From CAZOKH01 sp964580315 (GTDB lineage Bacteria; Chloroflexota; Anaerolineae; Anaerolineales; Anaerolineaceae), in the NCBI GenBank assembly GCA_964580315.1, contig CAZOKH010000069.1, positions 1-18,708 on the forward strand: a stretch of DNA of 18,708 nucleotides. Direction: 5' to 3'. The position numbers and the translations under genes were made by a program. This document shows, piece after piece, positions 1-7,661 of this stretch (the stretch's first letter is position 1; the number at the start of each line of letters is the position of its first letter). The notes below the pieces were generated by a model. It worked only from the letters and a program-made list of their open reading frames with translations. It ran no database searches and was not told where the DNA came from.

Positions 1-66
1 TTCATTGAGCATGGTTATAAGCTGCAACCGCTGGATTTGATGTGGTCGTTTGGAAGGGATGAATAG
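1..66 (+). CDS. C-terminal end of an unidentified protein (partial)
   Basis: Frame 1 is open from the window edge to a TAG at 64-66 and encodes 21 residues ending in DLMWSFGRDE. The rest of the gene lies outside the window. The residues are too few to assign a family. The call rests only on the open frame reaching the edge and on a possible terminator just after the stop, so it could be a chance open frame. Confidence 0.4.
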   Translation, partial: FIEHGYKLQPLDLMWSFGRDE

Positions 67-69
67 TTT

Positions 70-102
70 GGTGGACAGTAACTGGTCAGTCACCCTTTTT
101 TC
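70..102 (+). terminator. possible weak intrinsic terminator
   Basis: GGTGGAC (70-76) can pair with GTC and CACC near 85-94, with a 3-nt bulge, and is followed by CTTTTTT. It would end the partial gene at the left edge. The stem is imperfect, so this is tentative. The rest of 103-228 shows no gene or clear signal. Confidence 0.3.
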
Positions 103-228
103 TCCATTCTACGTGTAAGTTAAATTATATATCAGCCTGCATCACGCCATTGTGTTTTGGGCGTATGAAAGGATAATCTAATCTGGTGTACCTGTCTTAA
201 CCCTTCTGCACGTTTTCACAGGACCATA

Positions 229-263
229 ATTAAAAATAAAAGCTGCTCCACACAAGGAGCAGC
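229..263 (-). terminator. intrinsic terminator of the FAS1 lipoprotein gene
   Basis: A perfect 8-bp stem, GCTGCTCC (242-249) with GGAGCAGC (256-263), closes a 6-nt loop. On the minus strand it is followed by TTTTATTTTTAATT. It lies 27 nt past the stop of the FAS1 gene, the expected place for its rho-independent terminator. Confidence 0.85.
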
Positions 264-289
264 CTGTTTATTTATTCAATTGTTCAAAG

Positions 290-1651
<1,362 letters not shown>

Positions 1652-1685
1652 TTTCGTCACTCCTTATACCTTTATAAGACAAATT

Positions 1686-1700
1686 GGGTAAACATTACCC
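1686..1700. promoter_or_regulatory. operator-like inverted repeat upstream of the FAS1 gene
   Basis: GGGTAA (1686-1691), ACA, TTACCC (1695-1700) is a perfect 6-bp dyad 35 bp before the FAS1 start codon. Its symmetry and place suggest a repressor or activator site. I could not settle a promoter for the FAS1 gene, so the role is inferred from position only. Confidence 0.35.
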
Positions 1701-1798
1701 GCAACATCATTCTTGAATGGATCTTGATGTTCTTTCTTACAGCAGGCAGCCCATTTTTGAACAGCTCTTAACCATTTTTAATCTTTTGTAGCTGTTTT

Positions 1799-1816
1799 TT
1801 TGCGATCTTTCGCAAA
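1799..1816. promoter_or_regulatory. inverted repeat just upstream of the pyr promoter
   Basis: TTTGCGA (1799-1805) and TCGCAAA (1810-1816) form a perfect 7-bp dyad with a 4-nt centre. It ends 20 bp before the -35 box of the pyrimidine operon and also lies far upstream of the divergent FAS1 gene. No U-tract follows directly on either strand, so an operator fits better than a terminator. The AT-rich stretch 1814-1835 between it and the -35 box could act as an UP element. Confidence 0.35.
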
Positions 1817-1836
1817 TCAAATTTTTTTCAATTCTC

Positions 1837-1864
1837 TTGACAGCTAACCGAATCTGCGTATAAT
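1837..1864 (+). promoter_or_regulatory. sigma70-type promoter of the pyrimidine operon
   Basis: TTGACA (1837-1842) and TATAAT (1859-1864) are both exact consensus hexamers with a 16-bp spacer. The expected start of transcription is about 1870-1872, which leaves a leader of about 160 nt before pyrC. That leader contains a hairpin and an intrinsic terminator, so control is probably exerted after initiation. Confidence 0.85.
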
Positions 1865-1873
1865 CATTCCGAT

Positions 1874-1978
1874 ATGCTTGGAGTATGGGATACGACCATT
1901 TTCTTATTGATGGGGCAGCCCGTTGAGGGGCAAATTGTCCCGGATGATTTGTATTTGAGTTTTCAAAAGAGAGCCTGA
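1874..1978 (+). CDS. candidate 34-codon leader peptide of the pyr operon
   Basis: An ATG at 1874, only 2-4 nt after the predicted transcription start, opens 34 codons that end at TGA 1976-1978. That stop is the first three bases of the attenuator's terminator loop. The peptide starts MLGVWDTTIF and ends YLSFQKRA. If translated it would be from a nearly leaderless mRNA, since no ribosome site precedes it. A leader ORF ending inside the attenuator matches the logic of E. coli pyrBI, where a ribosome close behind polymerase prevents terminator folding. A chance ORF of this length is not unlikely, so the call is moderate. Confidence 0.45.
   Translation: MLGVWDTTIFLLMGQPVEGQIVPDDLYLSFQKRA
1912..1941 (+). 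promoter_or_regulatory. nested hairpin in the pyr leader RNA
   Basis: The outer stem GGGGCA (1912-1917) pairs with TGTCCC (1936-1941), with one G-U pair. The inner stem GCCC (1918-1921) pairs with GGGC (1928-1931) around a 6-nt loop GTTGAG, leaving AAAT bulged on the 3' side. The core CCCGTTGAGG resembles the PyrR RNA site (TCC-N-G-N-GAGG) but lacks the G in mid-loop and has C for U. It may be a divergent PyrR site or just a pause hairpin. Confidence 0.4.
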
Positions 1979-1997
1979 ATTTGGCTCTCTTTTTTTT
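1965..1997 (+). terminator. intrinsic terminator in the pyr leader (attenuator)
   Basis: AGAGAGCC (1968-1975), a 7-nt loop TGAATTT, and GGCTCTCT (1983-1990) form a perfect 8-bp stem extended by A-T pairs and followed by an unbroken run of T. It lies between the consensus promoter and pyrC (ATG 2034) with no complete gene before it except the small leader ORF. It must therefore be bypassed for the operon to be expressed, which is the definition of an attenuator. I found no strong antiterminator; the best alternative pairing is CAAATT 1931-1936 with AATTTG 1978-1983. Confidence 0.8.
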
Positions 1998-2033
1998 GCC
2001 TGCACCCCGCATGGAAGACTGATAGAGGATACC

Positions 2034-3092
2034 ATGATCACACTTCCCGGTCTGATTGATCCGCATGTACACCTGCGCGAACCCGGCGCCACCCACAAGG
2101 AAGATTGGGACAGCGGCACGGCGGCTGCCCTGGCGGGCGGCTTTACGGCGGTGCTGGCTATGCCCAACACCAAACCGCCTGTCAGCGACGCAGCCACCCT
2201 GCAGGACTGCCTGTATCTGGCGAAGCAAAAAGCGCGCTGTGACTATGCCCAGTTTTTAGGGGCAACGACCGATAACACTGCCGGGCTTTCGACTATTGCC
2301 GGTGAGGCTGCCGGGGTGAAGATGTATCTTAACCAGACTTTTGGCGAACTGCGCCTGGACGACATGGCGGTGTGGCTGGCGCATTTTCAAAACCTGCCGG
2401 CGCAGATACCCATTGCGGTGCACGCCGAGGAGCATACCCTGGCGGCGGCAATCCTGATGGCGCAATTGTGCCGGCGCCCGGTGCACTTATGCCATGTGAG
2501 CCGCGCTGATGAAATTGCCATCATCCGCCGCGCCAAAGAAGAGGGGCTGCCGGTGACCTGCGAGGTCACGCCGCACCACCTTTTCCTGAGTGAAGAGGAT
2601 TTACCCGGCCTGGGTAGGCGCGGCGATGTGCGCCCCACGCTGGCAACCAAACGCGATGTGCAAGCCCTGTGGGATAACCTGGATGTGATTGACTGCTTTG
2701 CCACTGACCATGCCCCCCACACCCTGGCCGAAAAAGACAGCGCCAATCCGCCGCCGGGGTTTCCGGGGCTGGAAACCGCGCTGCCCCTGCTACTGACCGC
2801 AATGCACGAAGGCCGCCTGACCCTGGACGACCTCATTGCCCGCTGTCACACCAATCCGCGGCGCATCTTTCACTTGCCCGAACAGCCCGAAACCCGCGTG
2901 GAAGTGGACCCCGATGCGCAGTGGACCATCTCGGCGGAAGATACCTATACCCGCTGCGGCTGGACGCCCTTTGAAGGATACGCAGTGCGCGGGCGCGTGC
3001 GGCGCGTGGTGCTGCGCGGCGCCGACGCCTGCCGCGATGGACTGGTGCTGGCTGAGCCCGGCAGCGGATTGAATTTGCGAACACTATCGTAA
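2034..3092 (+). CDS. pyrC: dihydroorotase, CAD-like
   Basis: It interconverts N-carbamoyl-L-aspartate and dihydroorotate, step 3 of de novo UMP synthesis, in the cytoplasm. Of 352 aa, the metal site is complete: HVH at 11-13, Lys96 in GVKMYLN (the carboxylated lysine), His130 in VHAEE, His154 in HLCHVS, and Asp225 in TDHAPHT. The protein starts right at LPGLIDPHVHLREPG and lacks most of the N-terminal beta-sandwich strand region of typical bacterial class I enzymes (about 420 aa). In this it resembles the dihydroorotase domain of animal CAD. GAGG lies 6 nt before the ATG. It is the first gene of the operon, 36 nt after the attenuator T-run, and is followed 43 nt later by pyrB. Confidence 0.95.
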   Translation: MITLPGLIDPHVHLREPGATHKEDWDSGTAAALAGGFTAVLAMPNTKPPVSDAATLQDCLYLAKQKARCDYAQFLGATTDNTAGLSTIAGEAAGVKMYLNQTFGELRLDDMAVWLAHFQNLPAQIPIAVHAEEHTLAAAILMAQLCRRPVHLCHVSRADEIAIIRRAKEEGLPVTCEVTPHHLFLSEEDLPGLGRRGDVRPTLATKRDVQALWDNLDVIDCFATDHAPHTLAEKDSANPPPGFPGLETALPLLLTAMHEGRLTLDDLIARCHTNPRRIFHLPEQPETRVEVDPDAQWTISAEDTYTRCGWTPFEGYAVRGRVRRVVLRGADACRDGLVLAEPGSGLNLRTLS

Positions 3093-3135
3093 AAAACGGT
3101 ACTTATTATTTCTATATTCTTAAGGAGCTATAAAA

Positions 3136-4122
3136 ATGCACAACCCTCCCATGCAGCAACAAAACCCCCACCTGCCCTTTGGCGACCGACAGGACGCGCC
3201 TTTCTATCATAAAGATATTCTTTCCGTTAAACAGTTCACCCGCGGTGATTTGAACTATATTTTCGATGTGGCCCATGAAATGGCTGAAATGGTGCGCCGC
3301 GTGGGCACCTTTGACCTGCTGAAAGGCAAAATTCTAGCCAACCTGTTCTATGAACCGTCCACCCGAACCAGCGCCTCTTTCACGGCTGCCATGGAACGCC
3401 TGGGTGGCAGTGTGATCCCGATCAACGAAGTGCGCTATTCTTCTGTGTCGAAAGGCGAGTCGCTGCCCGACACGGTGCGCACCCTGGAACGCTATGCCGA
3501 CGTGATTGTGCTGCGTCACCCCGAAGTGGGTTCGGTGGCACTGGCGGCCAAACACACCAAAAAACCCATCATCAACGCCGGCGACGGCATTGGCGAACAC
3601 CCCACCCAGGCGCTGCTAGACCTGTTCACCATCAAAGAAGAGCTGGGCAAGATTGACGGCTTGACCGTTACCATGCTGGGCGACCTGAAATTTGGCCGCA
3701 CAGTACATTCGCTGTCGCGCCTGCTCAGCCTGTATAATATTCGTTTGAACTATGTTTCGCCGAAGAGCCAGGCCATGCCGCCGGAAATCATCGCCGAGTT
3801 GAAGGAAAAAGGCGTGCCGCAGTATGAGTACGAATCGTTGGACCCGGTGATTGCGGAAACCGATGTGTTGTATGTAACCCGCATTCAACGCGAGCGCTTT
3901 GAAGATCCCGAGTTGTATGAAAAAGTGAAGGGTTTATTCATTGTAGATAAAGCGGTGATGAATAAATGTAAAGATGAAATGATTGTGATGCATCCGCTGC
4001 CGCGTGTGGGTGAAATCGATATGGATATCGATGAAGATCCGCGCGCCGCTTACTTCCGCCAGGTGGAATACGGTTTATACGTCCGCATGGCGCTGCTTGC
4101 TCTGGTGTTCGGAAAGGCATAA
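3136..4122 (+). CDS. pyrB: aspartate carbamoyltransferase catalytic chain, CAD-like
   Basis: It joins carbamoyl phosphate and aspartate to carbamoyl-aspartate, step 2 of UMP synthesis. The 328-aa chain has the carbamoyl-phosphate loop FYEPSTRTSASF (71-82), Lys106 in SVSKGES, RHPE (127-130), HPTQALLD (155-162), GDLKFGRTVHSL (182-193), TRIQRERF (248-255) and HPLPRVGEI (286-294). STRTS in place of the usual bacterial STRTR, and the C-terminal DPRAAYFRQVEYGLYVRMALLA, are close to the ATCase domain of animal CAD as I recall it. AAGGAG lies 8 nt before the ATG. No regulatory chain (pyrI) gene is nearby. Its stop codon abuts the next start. Confidence 0.96.
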   Translation: MHNPPMQQQNPHLPFGDRQDAPFYHKDILSVKQFTRGDLNYIFDVAHEMAEMVRRVGTFDLLKGKILANLFYEPSTRTSASFTAAMERLGGSVIPINEVRYSSVSKGESLPDTVRTLERYADVIVLRHPEVGSVALAAKHTKKPIINAGDGIGEHPTQALLDLFTIKEELGKIDGLTVTMLGDLKFGRTVHSLSRLLSLYNIRLNYVSPKSQAMPPEIIAELKEKGVPQYEYESLDPVIAETDVLYVTRIQRERFEDPELYEKVKGLFIVDKAVMNKCKDEMIVMHPLPRVGEIDMDIDEDPRAAYFRQVEYGLYVRMALLALVFGKA

Positions 4123-5550
4123 ATGGAGAACAGTTTTTTTACCCGTTTGGATGAACGCGCCCGGCGCATTGGCTCGTTGCTGTGCGTTGGGCTGGACCCT
4201 CACCCGCAGGATTTGTTGGCCCCCACGGCACAGGCGGCGCGCGATTTTTCGCTGCGCCTGATTGAAGCCACCGCCGATGTGGCGCTGGCCTACAAACCCA
4301 ACGCGGCATTTTTTGAGGCGTTTGGCGCTGAAGGCTGGCAGGCATTGAGCGAGGTGATTGCCGCGATCCCTGATGATATTCCGGTGGTTTTGGATGCAAA
4401 ACGCGGCGATATCTCTTCGACGGCTGATGCCTATGCCCGCTCGGTTTTTGAAACCTTAAAAGCGCAGGCGGTCACTTTAAATCCGTACCTGGGATATGAC
4501 TCGCTAAAACCTTTTATAACTGATCCGTCTCACGGCGCTTTTCTGCTGTGCAAAACCTCCAACCCGGGTTCGGTTGATTTGCAGGAACTAGCCGTCAGCA
4601 GCGGTGAACGGGTGCTGCGCCTGTATGAAAAAGTGGCGCTGCTGGCGCAGGATTGGAATGACGGTAATAACGTGGGATTGGTGGTGGGCGCCACCCAACC
4701 TGAAGCGCTGCGGCGCGTGCGCCGACTGACTCCCAGACTGTGGTTTTTATCGCCGGGTGTGGGAGCGCAGGGCGGCGACCTGAAGCTGGCGCTGCAATCG
4801 GGTTTGCGCGAAGATGGACTGGGAATGCTCATCCCGGTTTCGCGCGCCATTTCCCGCGCCGAAGATCCGCGCAAGGCTGCGGTTGAACTGCGCGATGAAA
4901 TTGAGCGTGTGCGGCAAGAAGTGCTTGCTGCCCGTCAACCCGCCCCGGTGGGTTATCCCATTTCGACGGCGCTGGCCGAGGGCTTGCTGGAAACCGGCTG
5001 TGTGCGTTTTGGCAATTTCACACTCAAATCGGGCTTGCAATCACCCATCTATATTGACCTGCGCCAGTTGGCTTCCTTCCCCATGGTACTGGCTGAGGTT
5101 GCCAGCGCTTATGCAACTGTGCTGCAAAACCTGACTTTCACCCGCCTGGCGGCGCTGCCCTATGCCGCGCTGCCCATTGGAACCGCCATCAGCCTGCAAA
5201 CCGGTTATCCGCTGATTTATCCGCGCAAAGAAGCCAAAGCTTACGGCACCAAGGCCGATATTGAAGGCTTGTATCAAGCAGGTGAGCAGGTGGTGGTGAT
5301 TGACGACCTGGCAACCACGGGCGGCAGCAAATTTGAAGCCATTGAAAAATTGACCGCCGTTGGTTTGAAAGTGAAAGATGTGGTGGTGCTGGTTGACCGC
5401 CAGTCGGGCGCAGCCGAAGCATTGGCCGAAGCCGGCTATCAACTGCACGCTGTGCTTACCCTGACCGGTTTGCTTGATTACTGGGAAGAAACCGGGCGCA
5501 TTCCTGCGGCGCAAATTGAAGCGGTGCGGGACTTTTTGAAGAAAAAATAA
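4123..5550 (+). CDS. pyrF/pyrE: orotidine-5'-phosphate decarboxylase / orotate phosphoribosyltransferase fusion
   Basis: A 475-aa bifunctional enzyme for the last two steps of UMP synthesis. Residues 1-270 form a type 2 OMP decarboxylase: CVGLDPHP (21-28), Lys58 in AYKPN, catalytic DAKRGDISST (91-100) and the phosphate loop SPGVGAQGG (210-218). Residues about 280-475 form the orotate phosphoribosyltransferase: FTLKSGLQSPIYID (299-312), YPRKEAKAYGTK (366-377) and the PRPP loop VVIDDLATTGGS (391-402). The order PyrF-PyrE is the reverse of animal UMP synthase. Fusions in this order are known in some bacteria and in trypanosomatids. The ATG directly follows the pyrB TAA, and the stop overlaps the next gene by one base, so all three genes are probably translationally coupled. 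Confidence 0.95.
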   Translation: MENSFFTRLDERARRIGSLLCVGLDPHPQDLLAPTAQAARDFSLRLIEATADVALAYKPNAAFFEAFGAEGWQALSEVIAAIPDDIPVVLDAKRGDISSTADAYARSVFETLKAQAVTLNPYLGYDSLKPFITDPSHGAFLLCKTSNPGSVDLQELAVSSGERVLRLYEKVALLAQDWNDGNNVGLVVGATQPEALRRVRRLTPRLWFLSPGVGAQGGDLKLALQSGLREDGLGMLIPVSRAISRAEDPRKAAVELRDEIERVRQEVLAARQPAPVGYPISTALAEGLLETGCVRFGNFTLKSGLQSPIYIDLRQLASFPMVLAEVASAYATVLQNLTFTRLAALPYAALPIGTAISLQTGYPLIYPRKEAKAYGTKADIEGLYQAGEQVVVIDDLATTGGSKFEAIEKLTAVGLKVKDVVVLVDRQSGAAEALAEAGYQLHAVLTLTGLLDYWEETGRIPAAQIEAVRDFLKKK

Positions 5551-6350
5551 TGAAAGATTATCGACACCCCTCGGAAACGCCTGCTTTCTGGTTTGCCGCC
5601 CTGCTGGTGCTGGGAATTGCAGCCGTGGTGGCTTTGCCCACCCTGTGCCTGGTGCCATTGCTGCTGGCTGCCATTGTGCTGGTGGCCTACCAGGCAAATC
5701 AAGCGCATCACCGGCTGCTGCTGCAGGAAGGGACGCGCGTTTCAGCCCAGCGTACGCCTGAGGTGTGGCGCCTGGCGCAAGACTGCGTGCGGCGTTTGCA
5801 ACCGGGTGAGGTGGATGTGGTGGTGGTGCCAGCCCGCGAAGCAAACGCCTATACCTTTGGCCTTTCAAGCCCCAAGGTGGTGGTGTTATACAGTTCCCTG
5901 TTCAAATTGATGGATGCCGACGAGCTGCGTTTTGTTTTGGGGCATGAACTGGGGCATGTGGCGCTGGGGCACACCTGGCTTAACACCCTGCTGGGCGGCA
6001 TGGCCGGGATGCCGACATCTTTCTTTGGAGCAATTCTGTTCACGTTCACTTTCCGCGGGTGGAACCGCGCCTGCGAATATTCGGCAGACCGCGCCGGGCT
6101 GCTGGCCTGCGGCAGTTTGCGCAAGGCAATCACGGCGCTTATGCAATTGGCCGTGGGAGATATTCGCTCGCAGGCGCAGTTTGAGCAGGCGCTGGCAGCG
6201 CTTGACCAGCAGGATGAGGTTCCCATGAACCAGTTTGGCGAGCTGCTTTCCAGCCATCCTCTGATCATTCACCGCATTGAAGAGCTGCAGCGCTATGCAG
6301 CCAGTCCGGAATACCGGGCGCTGCAGGCGCGCATTGGAATGCCGTCATAA
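5550..6350 (+). CDS. membrane-anchored M48-family zinc metalloprotease
   Basis: 266 aa. Two hydrophobic segments at about 12-30 and 33-47 anchor it in the membrane. The zinc site is complete: HELGH (132-136) after DELRFVLG, and the third ligand Glu177 in CEYSADRAG, with Asp180. The family (HtpX/Ste24-like) cuts membrane or misfolded envelope proteins. A third hydrophobic stretch lies at about 152-168. The ATG overlaps the pyrF-pyrE stop (TAATG), so expression is tied to the pyr operon, although no link between this protease and pyrimidine synthesis is known to me. The spacing favours a genuine operon member; the substrate is unknown. Confidence 0.9.
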   Translation: MKDYRHPSETPAFWFAALLVLGIAAVVALPTLCLVPLLLAAIVLVAYQANQAHHRLLLQEGTRVSAQRTPEVWRLAQDCVRRLQPGEVDVVVVPAREANAYTFGLSSPKVVVLYSSLFKLMDADELRFVLGHELGHVALGHTWLNTLLGGMAGMPTSFFGAILFTFTFRGWNRACEYSADRAGLLACGSLRKAITALMQLAVGDIRSQAQFEQALAALDQQDEVPMNQFGELLSSHPLIIHRIEELQRYAASPEYRALQARIGMPS

Positions 6351-6367
6351 GAACTGACTATGATCTT

Positions 6368-6407
6368 CGGGGCTTGCGTACGCCAACGCAAGCCCCGCTT
6401 TTATTTT
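6368..6407 (+). terminator. strong intrinsic terminator of the pyr operon
   Basis: CGGGGCTTGCGT (6368-6379) pairs perfectly with ACGCAAGCCCCG (6386-6397) over 12 bp around a 6-nt loop, followed by CTTTTATTTTG. It lies 18 nt after the protease stop and closes the operon. Confidence 0.93.
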
Positions 6408-6430
6408 GAACGGCTTTGGAAAACGGGACT

Positions 6431-6475
6431 AAAATAATGTGAGTTCGGGATCATCCCGAATTGACGTTAAAATAT
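6431..6475. repeat. short copy of an inverted-repeat (MITE-like) element with flanking direct repeats
   Basis: The core 6438-6468 is a 31-bp near-palindrome. ATGTGAGTTCGGGAT and ATCCCGAATTGACGT flank a single C, and the inner 8 bp on each side are perfect (TTCGGGAT/ATCCCGAA). It is bounded by the direct repeats TAAAATA (6431-6437) and TAAAATA (6469-6475). Both arms recur at the ends of the longer copy at 9010-9241. It lies between the operon terminator and the next gene. Confidence 0.6.
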
Positions 6476-6530
6476 CCATCTATATGCCCGTAAAGATAAA
6501 ATTCTAATTGCCACAAGGATAACGATTTCA

Positions 6531-7661
6531 ATGCGCCGCTTCTCAGCTTTCACCTTTTCTGCTGCAATTGTCGCACTAGCCTGCCTGGTCTTTTCCCTTT
6601 TGCAGCCGCACTCGGTGCGCCAGGGTTATGTGCTGGGCTATTCAGCGGTGCGCCTGGGCATGGCGGTGCTGCTGGCCTTGCCGATGGTTTTCCTGGCGGT
6701 TTTGACGGCTGGCAGCCTGGCGCAGCACAGCCGGGTTCAACAGTTGGTCAGGCGCCTTGAACTGTGGAATCAACCTGACCGCATACTCACATTGCGTGAG
6801 ATCGCGTTGATTATGGCTGTATTGGGCGGCTATTTGCTGTGGAAATGGGGGCAGTTGCCGGATGAAAAAGGTGTTGTGCTGCGCCTGATGCCGCTATTGG
6901 TGTTTTGGACTTTGTTCTGGCTGCTCGGTTGGATTTATGCGCAATTTGGATTGAAGCATGCCCGCATCACCTGGCGGGAAAAATTGAATTTATATGCAAA
7001 GCATTCCGGGAAGGTGCTGGCGGGGCTGCTGCTGATTGTGCTGGCGGCTGTGATTGTCAGCATGGCCGGTCAACTGGTGCGGTTCTATGCCCGCAAGGTG
7101 TTTGAATTGGTGGAGTTCCTGGTTTATGAATTTGACCTGGGCAGCGAGAGGAATTTGCCCACCTATTTCAATGTGTTCCTCCTGGCGGCGGGTGGAATGC
7201 TTAGCATGATCGTTGGTTTTGGAAAGCACAGCAAACATCAGAAATTTGCCGCCAACTGGATGCTGGTGGGTTGTTGTTTCTTGCTGCTGGCCTATGATGA
7301 CCTGGAACAAGTGCATGAATCTTTCACCGGCCCTTTGCAGGAATTTTTTCACGCCGGCGGGCTGTTTACTTTCGCGTGGGTTATTCCGGCCATTGTGCTG
7401 GTGGCATTATTTGCGGTTGGCAATTTGCGCTTTTTCTTCAGCCTGCCGAAGCGCCAGCAGCTTTTCCTGCTGGCGGCGGCGCTGGTTTATGTGGGTGGGG
7501 CGCTCGGTGTGGAAATGATTGGGGGCGCTTACGTGGAGCAGCATGGATTCTGGGATATCAAAACTGTGCTGTTGGCGAACCTGGAAGAAACAATGGAAAT
7601 GAGCGGCGCTGCGCTCTTCATCTATTTCCTGCTGGAGCATCTGAAGTTAGAGACTGCCTAA
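6531..7661 (+). CDS. polytopic membrane protein of unknown function
   Basis: 376 aa with about ten hydrophobic segments, near 7-25, 38-63, 88-104, 115-137, 161-183, 211-230, 240-255, 277-298, 309-327 and 355-369. The C-terminal half carries charged residues inside or at the edge of membrane segments: YDDLEQVHE (255-263), LGVEMIGG (325-332) and LEETMEMSG (351-359). I recall similar Asp-His-Glu patterns in uncharacterised bacterial membrane proteins but cannot name the family. Such a cluster could bind a metal or form an active site; this is inference. AAGGA lies 11 nt before the ATG. It has no terminator of its own and its stop overlaps that of the opposing gene. Confidence 0.85.
   Translation: MRRFSAFTFSAAIVALACLVFSLLQPHSVRQGYVLGYSAVRLGMAVLLALPMVFLAVLTAGSLAQHSRVQQLVRRLELWNQPDRILTLREIALIMAVLGGYLLWKWGQLPDEKGVVLRLMPLLVFWTLFWLLGWIYAQFGLKHARITWREKLNLYAKHSGKVLAGLLLIVLAAVIVSMAGQLVRFYARKVFELVEFLVYEFDLGSERNLPTYFNVFLLAAGGMLSMIVGFGKHSKHQKFAANWMLVGCCFLLLAYDDLEQVHESFTGPLQEFFHAGGLFTFAWVIPAIVLVALFAVGNLRFFFSLPKRQQLFLLAAALVYVGGALGVEMIGGAYVEQHGFWDIKTVLLANLEETMEMSGAALFIYFLLEHLKLETA

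Noticed and set aside
1760..1800. AACAGCT / AGCTGTT inverted repeat followed by a T-run as a terminator
   Set aside because: The 23-nt loop is too long for a good terminator and no plus-strand gene precedes it.
1737..2228. Minus-strand open frame of 163 codons across the pyr leader and the start of pyrC
   Set aside because: It lies antisense to the promoter, attenuator and pyrC coding start, has no domain pattern and a low-complexity basic composition.
5041..5868. 275-codon minus-strand open frame antisense to pyrFE and the M48 gene
   Set aside because: Length is explained by codon bias of the real genes on the other strand; the translation is His/Gln/Pro-rich with no fold signs.
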